Origin: Desulfonatronum thiodismutans
GTDB taxonomy: Bacteria > Desulfobacterota > Desulfovibrionia > Desulfovibrionales > Desulfonatronaceae
Direction: 5' to 3'
Assembly: GCF_000717475.1 (NCBI RefSeq)
Contig: NZ_JPIK01000004.1
Span: 506,721 to 570,720, forward strand
Length of the DNA stretch: 64,000 nt
Every line of letters begins with the position of its first letter. Position 1 is the first letter of the stretch. The notes beneath the pieces were generated by a model. The model was not told the DNA's origin, searched no databases, and saw nothing but the letters and a program-made list of their open reading frames with translations. Below are positions 33,833 through 43,210 of this stretch, piece by piece. Position numbers and translations under genes: made by a program.

Positions 33833-34786
33833 TCAATTGTACTGTTTAATTATAGATGCGAAAATGAAACGACTAAGTTCATAGCACCCCTGATCAATAA
33901 TTGGATTCCAGATAAACCTTCCTTCACTATTTCGAGATGCTTCGGATAAAAATTGGAGCCCAAGCCTTAAATCATCCGGGGTCTGTCGTATATTTGTTAA
34001 TCGAAAAGACAATACAACATTAATATAATGCTGTGCTGTCGTAAAATAACGAAGATGTAACAGACCAGAAAAAGAATTACCGGATATGCGATATTCTTCG
34101 ACCTTTTTTCTCAAGTCAACATTACAGACGACGATACACGCTCCACCAGCTGAGATATTTTCGAGCCAAATTGGAGCAGGAGGCTTTAAAGCAACAGGCT
34201 TTCCTATTTTCAAATTATTACGCAGGTCTTGTGAAAGATCAAAAAAATCTTGCAAAAATTTTGTAGCCTCAATTGGTAAAAGATTGACAAAATCAATAAG
34301 TAAACGGTCAGCAGTAATTCGTGGATATTTTCTATCTAAAACAACAACTTCTCCAACAGGTTCAACAAGCAAAGCTGCAATACTTTCCGAGATCGTTTTG
34401 ATTCGCCGCAATTTGCATGAACATGCGTAAAAGCGAGGCCCTGAGTTATCAGATGAGATAGAGAAACGAAAAATCAAGTCCGTCTCTAAAGCAGCCTCAT
34501 AACGACTTATTTCCTCATTCTTTACTACAAGCACCAACAAGTCATCCTTAAAGCCTTTCACGCGACAAACAAGGGGCTTTAATGCAATAACATAAATAAA
34601 AAATTCAAGAGAGGCTTCGACATTATGTGGAATCCGCTCCAGAATTAATCTGCTATGATAACTTTGTTGATACTTTCCGGTTTGCTCGTCATTTTTGCTA
34701 TTAAGTTTCCATCCTCGTTTTTCGAGTTGTTTGGACAGATTGCCAATAAAACGTTCAGAAGGGATATCCGGATCGGAAGTCATCAA
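33833..34786 (-). CDS. PilZ-like protein, AT-rich
   Basis: A 317-residue soluble protein with no signal or membrane helices. The C-terminal third contains PIWLENISAGGACIVVCN, which resembles the second half of a PilZ domain (D/NxSxxG), and FRLTNIRQTPDDLRLGLQF like the strands that follow. The upstream arginine motif RxxxR that contacts cyclic di-GMP is not obvious, so binding may be lost or the fold only related. The N-terminal half resembles no family I can name. Base composition is much more AT-rich than all neighbours, which suggests recent acquisition. It sits between two unrelated transporter operons. Confidence 0.6.
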   Translation of the reverse strand: MMTSDPDIPSERFIGNLSKQLEKRGWKLNSKNDEQTGKYQQSYHSRLILERIPHNVEASLEFFIYVIALKPLVCRVKGFKDDLLVLVVKNEEISRYEAALETDLIFRFSISSDNSGPRFYACSCKLRRIKTISESIAALLVEPVGEVVVLDRKYPRITADRLLIDFVNLLPIEATKFLQDFFDLSQDLRNNLKIGKPVALKPPAPIWLENISAGGACIVVCNVDLRKKVEEYRISGNSFSGLLHLRYFTTAQHYINVVLSFRLTNIRQTPDDLRLGLQFLSEASRNSEGRFIWNPIIDQGCYELSRFIFASIIKQYN

Positions 34787-34826
34787 TATTCCATTTTCCA
34801 GCCTGAAGTCTCACCGCTTAACCAAC

Positions 34827-35540
34827 CTAGCCCGCTCCCCCCAGATATGCATTCTGCACTTCCGGGTTGGCAAGCAGGGCATTGGCCGAGTCTTCGAGAA
34901 CGATTTTGCCCAATTCCAGGACGTAACCCCGGTCGGCCAGTTTCAGGGCCAAGCGGGCGTTCTGCTCCACCAGGACGATGGTCACACCGGACTTGTTGAT
35001 TTCCCTTACCGTGGCAAAGATGGATTTAACCAGGATCGGAGCCAGCCCCAGACTGGGTTCGTCCAAGAGCAGGATCTTAGGGTTGGCCATCAGGCCGCGA
35101 CCGATGGCCAGCATCTGCTGTTCCCCGCCGCTGAGGGTCCCGGCAAGCTGGCTGCGACGTTTGTGCAAGATGGGAAACATCTCATAGACCCAGTCCAGGT
35201 TCTTGCGGATCTGGGCTTGGTCCGTGGCGGTAAAGGCCCCTAGATGCAGATTCTCCCTCACGCTCAGGGTGCCGAAGACCCGTCGACCTTCCGGAACCTG
35301 GGCCAGGCCCAGCTTGACGATGTCGTGGGCCTCCAGCTTGTGCAGGGGCTTGTCCTCCAGGAAAATCCCGCCGCCGGACGGCTTGACCAGGCCGCTGATG
35401 GTCATAAGGGTGGTGGACTTGCCCGCGCCGTTGGCCCCGAGGATGGTCACGATCTCGCCTTGGGCCACGTTCAGGTTGAGCCCGTGCAGCACCTGCACGT
35501 TGCCGTATTTCACTTCCAGGTTTTCAATTCGCAGCAGCAT
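34827..35540 (-). CDS. livF: Branched-chain amino-acid ABC transporter ATPase LivF
   Basis: A 237-residue ABC ATPase, last gene of the liv operon. Walker A is GANGAGKSTTLMTISGLV, the signature is LSGGEQQMLAIGRGLM and Walker B is ILLLDEPSLGLAP. I place the start at the ATG at 35540, two bases after the livG stop; a TTG six bases earlier overlaps livG. It pairs with LivG to drive import through LivH and LivM. The C-terminal NAYLGGAG is typical of LivF. Confidence 0.94.
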   Translation of the reverse strand: MLLRIENLEVKYGNVQVLHGLNLNVAQGEIVTILGANGAGKSTTLMTISGLVKPSGGGIFLEDKPLHKLEAHDIVKLGLAQVPEGRRVFGTLSVRENLHLGAFTATDQAQIRKNLDWVYEMFPILHKRRSQLAGTLSGGEQQMLAIGRGLMANPKILLLDEPSLGLAPILVKSIFATVREINKSGVTIVLVEQNARLALKLADRGYVLELGKIVLEDSANALLANPEVQNAYLGGAG

Positions 35541-35542
35541 GA

Positions 35543-36331
35543 TCAAAAGTCCTCATCATCTTCGTCCGGGGCCCCCAGATAGGCGTCGATGACCCGTTGA
35601 TCCCTTTGGATTTCCGCCGGAGTGCCCTGGGCGATCATGATGCCGTACTCCAACACCACCAGTTTTTCGCAGATCTTCATCACCAGATTCATATCATGCT
35701 CAATGAGCAGCACCGTGACCCCGCGCTCCCGGATCTGCGTGATCAAATCCACCAGAACCTGGGTCTCGTAGTCGTTCATGCCCCCGGCCGGTTCGTCCAG
35801 AATCAGGAAGCGCGGCTTGGTGGCCAGGGCCCGGGCGATTTCCAGGAGGCGTTGGTTGCCGTAGGACAGGTTCCGGGCCGCCAGATCCAGATGAGGCCGC
35901 AGGCCGACGAAATCCAACTCGCTCACCGCGATCTCCAGGGCCTCGCGCTCCTCCCGCTTCTGCCAGGGCAGCCGAAGCATGGCTCCGATCACGCCGGAAC
36001 GCATCCGGCAATGGCACCCCGCCAGGACGTTTTCCAGGGCGCTCATGTTCTGGAACAGGCGGATGGTCTGGAAAGTCCGGGCGATACCCAGGGTGACGAT
36101 CCGGTTGGTGCGCATGTTCACGATGTTCCGTCCGTCGAAAAGGATTTCACCCGAATCCGGACGGTAGTTACCGGTGATCAGGTTGAACACCGTGGTCTTG
36201 CCCGCGCCGTTGGGACCGATCAAGCCGACGATGGCCCCGTGGTCCACGTCAAAACTGACCTGATTCACGGCCATGACCCCCCCGAAGGACTTGGTCAGGC
36301 TGGTCAGCCGCAAAAGCGGAGAAGCACTCAT
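35543..36331 (-). CDS. livG: Branched-chain amino-acid ABC transporter ATPase LivG
   Basis: A 262-residue ABC ATPase partner of LivF. Walker A GPNGAGKTTVFNLITG, signature LSYGNQRLLEIARALA (the LSYG form is typical for LivG) and Walker B FLILDEPAGGMND are present, with the switch region LLIEHDMNLVM. The start overlaps the livM stop by four bases. The C-terminus has an acidic DEDDEDF tail. It is part of a five-gene operon for uptake of leucine/isoleucine/valine or a related solute. Confidence 0.94.
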   Translation of the reverse strand: MSASPLLRLTSLTKSFGGVMAVNQVSFDVDHGAIVGLIGPNGAGKTTVFNLITGNYRPDSGEILFDGRNIVNMRTNRIVTLGIARTFQTIRLFQNMSALENVLAGCHCRMRSGVIGAMLRLPWQKREEREALEIAVSELDFVGLRPHLDLAARNLSYGNQRLLEIARALATKPRFLILDEPAGGMNDYETQVLVDLITQIRERGVTVLLIEHDMNLVMKICEKLVVLEYGIMIAQGTPAEIQRDQRVIDAYLGAPDEDDEDF

Positions 36332-37287
36332 TTCCCACCTCCCCGGCCCGAGGACAGAAAATCTAGATTGAAGGTTCTTGGCGGCGGCGGGAGGATGCCC
36401 TTGGGCCGAAAGATCATCATCAGGATCATGGCCGCGCCGAAAATGAGCATCCGCGCCCCGGCGAACTCCCGAAAGACCTCGGGCAAGCCGACGATTAGAA
36501 AAGCGCCCAGGATCACGCCGCGAATGTTCCCGGACCCGCCCAGGATGACGATGGTGAACATGACCACGGATTCCCAGAAGGTGAAGGACTGGGGCGAGAC
36601 GATGGTCATCTTGGCCGCGAAGATGGTCCCGGCCATCCCGGCCCAGAACGCGCCCAGTACAAAGGCCACCAGCTTGTAGTGCGCAGCGTCGATCCCGCTG
36701 CCCTCCGCGGCCACGTCGTCCTCGCGGATGTAGTTCAGGGCCCGGCCAAAACGGGAGTTCTCCAGGCGCAAAAAGAAAAATACCGTGATCGCGGCAAAAG
36801 CGAAGATCAGGTAATAAAAATCATGAGGCGTACGAATCACATGGCCGAACAAAACCGGACGACTGATCCCGAAAATCCCGTTGGACCCGCCGGTGATCCC
36901 GAAAACGTTGTTCACCAGGGCAATGCGGACGATCTCCACGATGCCGATGGTCACAATGAGCAGATAGTCCCCGCGCAAATGGATGATCGGCCGGGCCACC
37001 AGCAGGGCGAAGAATCCGGCCACCATCCCGGAAAGAGGCATCAGCCAGAGCACCGGAATCCCGAATTGGGTGTTCAGGATGGCCGTGGTGTAGGTGCCCA
37101 TGGCAAAGAACGCCGCGTGCCCCATGTGGAAAAGGCCGGCGTAGCCCAGAATGATGTTCAGGCTCAGGGCCAATACGGCATAAATGCCGATGGAATTGAG
37201 CACGTCCACCCAATAGGCGTTCAGCCAATACGGGGCCACGAGCAGGGCCGCCACGACGAGAATGTTGATGATGGTCGCCGGTTTCAT
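36328..37287 (-). CDS. livM: Branched-chain amino-acid ABC transporter permease LivM
   Basis: A 319-residue permease with eight or more hydrophobic helices, including NIILGYAGLFHMGHAAFFAMG, shortened here to its family core YAGLFHMGHAAFFA, and GGSNGIFGI and GMAGTIFAAKMTIVSP, which are typical LivM segments. It overlaps livH by four bases and livG by four bases, so the three are translated together. The C-terminal PKGILPPPP is usual for the family. Confidence 0.92.
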   Translation of the reverse strand: MKPATIINILVVAALLVAPYWLNAYWVDVLNSIGIYAVLALSLNIILGYAGLFHMGHAAFFAMGTYTTAILNTQFGIPVLWLMPLSGMVAGFFALLVARPIIHLRGDYLLIVTIGIVEIVRIALVNNVFGITGGSNGIFGISRPVLFGHVIRTPHDFYYLIFAFAAITVFFFLRLENSRFGRALNYIREDDVAAEGSGIDAAHYKLVAFVLGAFWAGMAGTIFAAKMTIVSPQSFTFWESVVMFTIVILGGSGNIRGVILGAFLIVGLPEVFREFAGARMLIFGAAMILMMIFRPKGILPPPPRTFNLDFLSSGRGGGK

Positions 37288-38189
37288 ACTTTATCCGCCA
37301 CGCGTTCGCCCAGGATGCCCGTGGGCCGGAAGATCAGGATCAGGATCAGAACCATGAAGGAAATGGCGTCCTTCCAGGCCAGGGAAATGTAGGTCGCGCC
37401 CATGGCCTCGATCACTCCCAAAAGCAGACCGCCGAGCATGGCCCCGGGAATGTTCCCGATCCCCCCGAGGATGGCCGCGGTAAAGGCCTTCAGGCCGTAG
37501 ACCCAACCCATGGTGAAGTTGATCTGGCCGTAGTACAGACCGACCATCATCCCGGCGGCTCCGCCCAGTGCCGGACCGATCAGGAAGACGTACATAATCA
37601 CCCGGTTCACGTCGATGCCCATCAACTTCGCCGCGCCCTGATCAATGGCCGCGGCCCGGATGGCCGTGCCGGTTTTGGTCCGCTGCACGAAATAATAGAG
37701 CCCGGCCATCATCACCAGGGAGGCGGCGAAAAGCACGATGCGCATCACCGGGATGTCCACCCCAAACAGGGAAATCGACGTGGTGGGCAGCAGGTCGTGG
37801 GGATAGACCCGGAACCGGGCCCCGTAGATGAGCATAATCGCGTTTTGGAAAAAGATGGACGCGCCCAACGCGGAAACCACCGCGGACAACCTGGGCGAAG
37901 TGCGCAGCGGACGATAAGCCGTCCGCTCCAGCAACGCGCCGATCACGGCCACCAGCCCCATGACCATCAACGCCAGCACGATAATCCCGGCCACCGGCCC
38001 GATATGGTCGGTCAGGCCCAGGGACAATAGCAGGGTCAGACCCAGAAAAGCGCCGATGGTGAACAGGTCGCCGTGAGCGAAGTTGATCAGCTTGAGCACG
38101 CCGTAAACCATGGTGTAGCCCAGGGCGATCAGGGCGTAGATCCCGCCCACGGCCAGCCCGTTGGTCAGTTGTTCGAGAAAAAGTTGCAT
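37284..38189 (-). CDS. livH: Branched-chain amino-acid ABC transporter permease LivH
   Basis: A 301-residue membrane permease. The N-terminus LTNGLAVGGIYALIALGYTM and NFAHGDLFTIGAFLG are hallmark LivH segments; near the C-terminus GGIGNIPGAMLGGLLLG is also typical. It is the first permease gene after the binding-protein gene, 106 bp downstream of it, with a palindromic hairpin in the gap. It overlaps livM by four bases. Confidence 0.94.
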   Translation of the reverse strand: MQLFLEQLTNGLAVGGIYALIALGYTMVYGVLKLINFAHGDLFTIGAFLGLTLLLSLGLTDHIGPVAGIIVLALMVMGLVAVIGALLERTAYRPLRTSPRLSAVVSALGASIFFQNAIMLIYGARFRVYPHDLLPTTSISLFGVDIPVMRIVLFAASLVMMAGLYYFVQRTKTGTAIRAAAIDQGAAKLMGIDVNRVIMYVFLIGPALGGAAGMMVGLYYGQINFTMGWVYGLKAFTAAILGGIGNIPGAMLGGLLLGVIEAMGATYISLAWKDAISFMVLILILIFRPTGILGERVADKV

Positions 38190-38257
38190 GGCATGTCCTT
38201 CGGATGGTGGTCGGTGATGGGGACGACGGATCGTCGTCGGACATCCATCATGTAGTA

Positions 38258-38280
38258 GGGGCGGGTTTTACACCCGCCCC
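38258..38280 (-). terminator. Palindromic hairpin between livK and livH
   Basis: GGGGCGGGT and ACCCGCCCC form a perfect 9-bp stem with loop TTTAC. Upstream, GACGACGGATCGTCGTC (38222-38238) is a second palindrome. Hairpins between a binding-protein gene and its permeases often dampen downstream expression. The first one also resembles a dispersed intergenic repeat of the TAGGGGCGGG type. Confidence 0.55.
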
Positions 38281-38295
38281 TGGAATCGTCGATGT

Positions 38296-39423
38296 TTACG
38301 GTTGCAGAATGAACCGGCCTTCGCCGTCCACCTTGTACACGCGGTACAGTTCGCCGACCCGGTCGCCCTTGTCGTCAAAGGCGATTGTGCCGGTCAGGCC
38401 TTCGAAATCGGTCAAGCCGGTGCGCAGATACTCGGCGATCTTGTCCGGTTCGGTGGAGCCGGAACCCTTGATGGCGGCCACGATGACGTTGAACGCGTCG
38501 CCGGCCAGCACGGCCCAGACCGAAGCGGGGTCGTCATTGTACTTGGCCCGATAAGCGGCCATGAACGAGGTGGCTTCGGGAGAGTCCAGGTCCTGGGGCA
38601 CGGGCGGGCTGAGGAACATGAAACTCTCGGCGGCCTCCTTCCCGGCGATGCTCACCAGGTCCGGATTGTTGGTGGCGTCGCCGCCGATGAAGGGCACGTC
38701 CCAGCCCATGCCTTTCTTTTGACGCAGCAACAGTCCGGCTTCAGGGAAGTAGCCGGTAAAGAGCACGACTTCGGGAGCGCGGGCGCGCAATTGGGAAAGG
38801 ATGGCGCTGTAATCCCGCTCGCCGGGGGTCAGGGCGTCGAAGAAGACGATCTCCACATCACTATCCTTGAGCAAGGCCTGAGCCTCGTCGGCCAAGCCCT
38901 TGGCATAGGTGGTGTTGTCATGCAGGATGGCTACCTTGCCGAAGCCCATGTCCTTCAGGGTGGTGGCCGCCACCAACCCCTGCTCGTCGTCCCGGGGGGA
39001 GGTCCGGAAGAAGTACCGCAGGCCCTTTTCACTCAACCGAATGGCCGTGGAGCCCGTGGCCACCTGGACGATCTTGTTTTCATCGTAGATGTTCTGGCTG
39101 GCCTCGGTGATGGAGGAGCCGTAGGTTCCGATGACCGCGACGATGCCCCGGGTGGACAGTCGCTGAGCAGCCAAAGCCGCCGTACGCGGATCCCCGGCGT
39201 CGTCCTCGGCCACGATCTCCACCTTCTGCCCCAACACGCCCCCGGCGTTGTTCAATTCTTCGGCCAACAGATCCACGATCTGCTTCATAGCCTGCCCTTC
39301 ACTGGCCCAGGAGCCGGTCAAGGGCGCCATCAGACCGATCCGGATCTGCGCGTGGGCCTGGCCGATCAACAGGGGCAACGCCAGCAGTCCCGCCAATACA
39401 GTCAACAACAGTCGTTTTTTCAT
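38296..39423 (-). CDS. livK: Branched-chain amino-acid ABC transporter substrate-binding protein
   Basis: A 375-residue periplasmic binding protein of the Peripla_BP_6 (LivJ/LivK) family. The signal peptide is LLLTVLAGLLALPLLIGQAHA less its ends, followed by IRIGLMAPLTGSWASEGQAM. AALAAQRLSTRGIVAVIG and FFRTSPRDDEQGLVAATTL are family segments. It heads the livKHMGF operon. The ATG follows a GGAGG ribosome site. The true ligand could be leucine-type amino acids, amides or urea; sequence alone does not decide. Confidence 0.92.
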   Translation of the reverse strand: MKKRLLLTVLAGLLALPLLIGQAHAQIRIGLMAPLTGSWASEGQAMKQIVDLLAEELNNAGGVLGQKVEIVAEDDAGDPRTAALAAQRLSTRGIVAVIGTYGSSITEASQNIYDENKIVQVATGSTAIRLSEKGLRYFFRTSPRDDEQGLVAATTLKDMGFGKVAILHDNTTYAKGLADEAQALLKDSDVEIVFFDALTPGERDYSAILSQLRARAPEVVLFTGYFPEAGLLLRQKKGMGWDVPFIGGDATNNPDLVSIAGKEAAESFMFLSPPVPQDLDSPEATSFMAAYRAKYNDDPASVWAVLAGDAFNVIVAAIKGSGSTEPDKIAEYLRTGLTDFEGLTGTIAFDDKGDRVGELYRVYKVDGEGRFILQP

Positions 39424-39771
39424 GCAAGTGCCTCCTTGCGGGGAAAAGGGTTAACCACACCTCGTTCGCGTAAAATCTTCCTCATACGCTCTGAACCATC
39501 GATCGTTCCAGGCGAGGGACCGAAAACATCCACTGCCCAGACTGAAACCGATCGGGATTTATACGGTGAAAAACGTGGAAAATCAACAACCTTGCAAGAT
39601 AAACAGGCCTGCGATAATTTGTCGAACCAAGCATGAACTAACTCTTCGTCATTGCAGCACAATCAAACCCGGTCTTTTCACGCCCCCTTGCCAAGCCCGC
39701 CCCGAGTGTTCATTTTATGAAATTGATCCATCGTCCCACCCATTTCAACAACCTGGAATAAAATTCTCATC
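39424..39771. other. Divergent intergenic region between livK and the M16 peptidase genes
   Basis: About 348 bp that should contain the promoters of both operons. It is AT-richer than its surroundings near 39540-39640. I see the livK ribosome site at its left end but only a weak one before 39772. No gene, palindrome or known operator stands out. Confidence 0.45.
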
Positions 39772-41187
39772 ATGCTTAAATTCAAAACTTTGATTCTGAT
39801 TTGCTGGTTCGTGGTCCTGTCGCTTCCGGGCCAGGCCCAGACCCAGGCACGGGCCGACGTCGTGGAACACCGCCTGGAGAACGGGTTGACCATCCTGGTG
39901 CTGCCGGATCCCCGCGCTCCGGTGGTCATCAACCAAATCTGGTACGACGTCGGCTCCAGGCACGAGCACAGCGGCATCACCGGAATCTCCCACATGCTCG
40001 AACACATGATGTTCCGGGGCAGCGAAGCCTATCCGCCCGGCGAGTTCACCCGGATCATCGCCCGCCTCGGCGGCAATCAGAACGCCTTCACCGGCCAGGA
40101 CTTCACGGCCTACTACCAGGTTCTGGGCAGCGCGCATTGGGAAACGGCCATGGCCATGGAGGCCGAGCGGATGCACGCCCTGCGCCTGACCGAGGAGCAG
40201 TTCCAACCGGAGAGGGACGTGGTTGTCGAGGAGCGTCGATTGACCCGGGACGACCGTCCCACTGCCCTGCTGCACGAACAATTCATGGCCGCGGCCTTTC
40301 TGAACAGCCCTTACGGCCACGGGGTGATCGGCTGGATGACCGACATCGAGAACTATACCTTGGAGGACGTCCAGGCCTGGTACGACGTCTGGTATGCTCC
40401 CAACAACGCCGTGGTCGTGGTGGTGGGCGACGTGGACCCGGACGCGGTGATCGAGGCGGCCCAGCGCCATTACGGACCTATTCCCGCCCGCCCCTTGCCG
40501 GAAATCAAACCTCGGACCGAGGTCCCCCAACGGGGCGAACGAAGAGTCGTCCTGCGGGTTTCAGCGGAGTTGCCCCACCTGACCATGGGTTGGAAAACTC
40601 CGAGCATTCCAACGCTTCTGGCCGCCGACGCCGCCCCAGACGACGCCTACGCTCTGATGGTCGCGGCCGGCGTCCTCGGCTCCGGACGCTCCTCCCGCCT
40701 GGATCGTGAACTGGTTCGCGGACAGGAACTGGCCCTGGGAGCCGGCGCCGGATACAGCGGATACAGTCGTTTGGAAACCTTGTTCACCCTTTCCGCGACC
40801 CCGTCATCCCAGTCCGACATCGAAACCCTGGAACAGGCCCTGCTGGACCAAGTTCGGCGTCTGATCGAAATCCCCGTGGACCAAGCCGAACTGCAGCGGG
40901 TCAAGGCTCAGGTCATCGCGTCGGAAGTCTATCGCCAGGACTCCCTGAACGCACGGGCCTTCGAACTGGGCATGCTGGAAACCATCGGCCTGGGATGGCG
41001 GATCGGCGAGGAGTACGCCGAGCGCATCCGGGCCGTGACCGCCGAGGACGTCCAACGCGTCGCCGGGACCTACCTGATCCCGGACACCCGCACCGTGGCC
41101 ATCCTGGACCCATTGCCCATGCCCGGAATGAACGGCTCCGCCTCCCCAAACCGCCAAGGACCCCATCATGACCCGTCCGACAACTAA
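39772..41187 (+). CDS. M16-family zinc metallopeptidase (catalytic subunit)
   Basis: A 471-residue pitrilysin-type peptidase exported by a signal peptide (LILICWFVVLSLPGQAQ). The inverted zinc motif HMLEH places ligands at H74 and H78 with catalytic E77, and the distal glutamate lies in VVVEERRLTRDD near residue 154. The C-terminal M16 domain follows. It overlaps the next gene, a related protein without the zinc motif, by 20 bp, as in two-subunit periplasmic M16B peptidases. Expected to degrade peptides in the periplasm. Confidence 0.93.
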   Translation: MLKFKTLILICWFVVLSLPGQAQTQARADVVEHRLENGLTILVLPDPRAPVVINQIWYDVGSRHEHSGITGISHMLEHMMFRGSEAYPPGEFTRIIARLGGNQNAFTGQDFTAYYQVLGSAHWETAMAMEAERMHALRLTEEQFQPERDVVVEERRLTRDDRPTALLHEQFMAAAFLNSPYGHGVIGWMTDIENYTLEDVQAWYDVWYAPNNAVVVVVGDVDPDAVIEAAQRHYGPIPARPLPEIKPRTEVPQRGERRVVLRVSAELPHLTMGWKTPSIPTLLAADAAPDDAYALMVAAGVLGSGRSSRLDRELVRGQELALGAGAGYSGYSRLETLFTLSATPSSQSDIETLEQALLDQVRRLIEIPVDQAELQRVKAQVIASEVYRQDSLNARAFELGMLETIGLGWRIGEEYAERIRAVTAEDVQRVAGTYLIPDTRTVAILDPLPMPGMNGSASPNRQGPHHDPSDN

Positions 41188-42535
41188 CCCGGTTCTTCAT
41201 CCTTCCATCAGCCCGGCAGCCTTTGCCCTGCTGTTGCTGCTCGGCCTTTTTTGCGGGCCAACGACCTCGGCCCGGGCCGCTGACTTTGAAACCTGGACCA
41301 CGTCCAACGGGCTGCGTGTGCTTTTCGCTCCGACCCCGGCTCTGCCCATGCTGGACATCCGGCTGGTCTTCGACGCCGGTTCGGCACGGGATGACCAGCA
41401 TGGCGGACTGGCCCGGATGACCAACCTGGCCCTGGCCTTCGGCACATCGGAGTTGGACGCGGACACCGTGGCCGAACGCTTTGAGTCCGTGGGGGCTCAG
41501 TTCAGCACCAGCGCGGCTCGGGACATGGCCATCGTCCGCTTGCGCACCCTGACCGAGCCGGACTGGATGGAAGCCGCCGTGGCGGCCTTTGTTTCCCTGC
41601 TCGCTAACCCGGCCTTTCCCGAGGACGATCTGGCCAGGGCCCGCCGCCAGACCCTGCAAGCCCTGCAGCGGGAGCGCCAGGAGCCCGGGGCCATGGCTTC
41701 CAGGAAATTCTACCGTATGGCCTACGGCGACCATCCCTACGCCGCCCACCCAGTTGGAACGGAGCAGAGCGTTCCCACTTTGAAGGGGCCGCTGGTTCGG
41801 GATTTTTTTCAACGCCACTACACCGCGCAAAACGCCGTCCTGGCCCTGACCGGCGACCTGTCCATGAACGCCGCACAGGCATTGAGCCAACGCATCGGCG
41901 AGGCGCTGCCCCAGGGCGAACGACCAGCGGCCCTGCCCTCACCGGAAATGCCGTCCAAACCGATCCTGGAGCACATTCCCTTTCCCTCGGAGCAGGCCCA
42001 TATATTCATGGGCACACCGCTCCTGCGCCTGGACGACCCGGACCGTTTTTCCCTGAGCGTGGCCAATCACGTTTTCGGAGGCGGCGGGTTCACCTCCCGA
42101 CTCTTTCAGGACGTGCGCACCGAGCGCGGACTGGCCTACTCCGTTTCCAGCCACATTCAACCCATGGCAGCGGAAGGTCCGTTCCTGATCACCATGCAGA
42201 CCGGGGTCCATCAGGCCGCAAACGCTTTGAACGTGCTGCGCGACGCCCTGGCCGCCTTCATCAACGATGGAGTGACCGAGGAGGAACTGGCCGCGTCCAA
42301 GGATAACATCATTGGCCGCTTTCCCTTGGGCCTGGCCTCCAACAGCGACATCGCGGCGACTTTGGGGATGATCGGATTCTACAACCTTGCGCCGGACTAC
42401 CTGACCACGTACACCGACCACGTCGCGCGGGTCACTCGGGAAGACGCCGGAGACGCCCTGGCCCGTCGACTGGCGATGGACCGGGTGGTCACGGTGGTCG
42501 TGGGTGGGCCGGATGGTCTTTTTCAAGAGGATTAA
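41168..42535 (+). CDS. M16-family peptidase partner lacking the zinc motif
   Basis: A 455-residue secreted M16-family protein (signal region ISPAAFALLLLLGLFCG). Where the catalytic subunit has HxxEH this protein reads GGLARMTNLALAFG, so it is not an active peptidase by itself. It retains the family arginine/tyrosine region RTERGLAYSVSSHI, which in the heterodimer positions substrate. The ORF starts inside the upstream gene and is surely co-translated with it. The pair probably forms one heterodimeric peptidase. Confidence 0.92.
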   Translation: MTRPTTNPVLHPSISPAAFALLLLLGLFCGPTTSARAADFETWTTSNGLRVLFAPTPALPMLDIRLVFDAGSARDDQHGGLARMTNLALAFGTSELDADTVAERFESVGAQFSTSAARDMAIVRLRTLTEPDWMEAAVAAFVSLLANPAFPEDDLARARRQTLQALQRERQEPGAMASRKFYRMAYGDHPYAAHPVGTEQSVPTLKGPLVRDFFQRHYTAQNAVLALTGDLSMNAAQALSQRIGEALPQGERPAALPSPEMPSKPILEHIPFPSEQAHIFMGTPLLRLDDPDRFSLSVANHVFGGGGFTSRLFQDVRTERGLAYSVSSHIQPMAAEGPFLITMQTGVHQAANALNVLRDALAAFINDGVTEEELAASKDNIIGRFPLGLASNSDIAATLGMIGFYNLAPDYLTTYTDHVARVTREDAGDALARRLAMDRVVTVVVGGPDGLFQED

Positions 42536-42564
42536 CCTCATCGGTACAGCCAAGGAACAACGCC

Positions 42565-43173
42565 ATGCACCGGCTCCGTTGGATCAGCCTCTTTCTGGCC
42601 GTGACCACGCTGCTCTTTATGACCGCTCAACCAGCCCGGGCCCATCCCCACGTATGGGTGGATTACGGCATTGAGGCCCGGTTCGACGCCGCGGGGCTGG
42701 TTGGCTTTCAGCACCGCTGGACATTTGACGAAATGTTCAGCAGCCAAATCATGGAAATGTTCGACGCGGACGGAGACGGCGTCTTTTCCGCCGAGGAAAT
42801 CGAAGAGGTCCGCCAGGGAGCGTTCGAGTATCTGAGCGAATACGACTACTTCATTCAGATCAAGGTCAACGGCTCCCCCTTCCACGTGGCCTCGGTCACG
42901 GACTTCCGGGCCTCCATCCAGGGCCACCAGGTGGTCTACGACTTTTTCGTCCCCTGTCCCATCCCGGCCGGAGCGGAGCCGAAAACCGTGCACCTGCTGG
43001 TCGCGGACATGGAATATTTCGTGGACCTCGGTCTGAAAAAGGACGGCCTGTCCATCAGCGGCCAGGAGCATGTCACGGTACGTTCCGCGTTTCACAGCAG
43101 CGAGGCCTTTTCCTTCTGGGGCGGAGCTTGGGAACCCAGGCATCTCACCATAGAGTTCCAGAAATCGTCCTGA
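42565..43173 (+). CDS. DUF1007-family periplasmic protein with EF-hand-like loop
   Basis: A 202-residue secreted protein of the DUF1007 family, often found with nickel/cobalt or zinc transport genes. The signal peptide ends at ARA and the mature protein would begin AHPHVWV, a His-rich start suited to bind metal. A canonical EF-hand loop, DADGDGVFSAEE, lies near residue 65 and could bind calcium. A transport partner is absent here; instead a sodium-channel gene follows 37 bp later and M16 genes precede. Function in ion handling is inferred from family only. Confidence 0.85.
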   Translation: MHRLRWISLFLAVTTLLFMTAQPARAHPHVWVDYGIEARFDAAGLVGFQHRWTFDEMFSSQIMEMFDADGDGVFSAEEIEEVRQGAFEYLSEYDYFIQIKVNGSPFHVASVTDFRASIQGHQVVYDFFVPCPIPAGAEPKTVHLLVADMEYFVDLGLKKDGLSISGQEHVTVRSAFHSSEAFSFWGGAWEPRHLTIEFQKSS

Positions 43174-43210
43174 CCTTACTTCCTCAACCATCACCCAACG
43201 AACCAACCGC

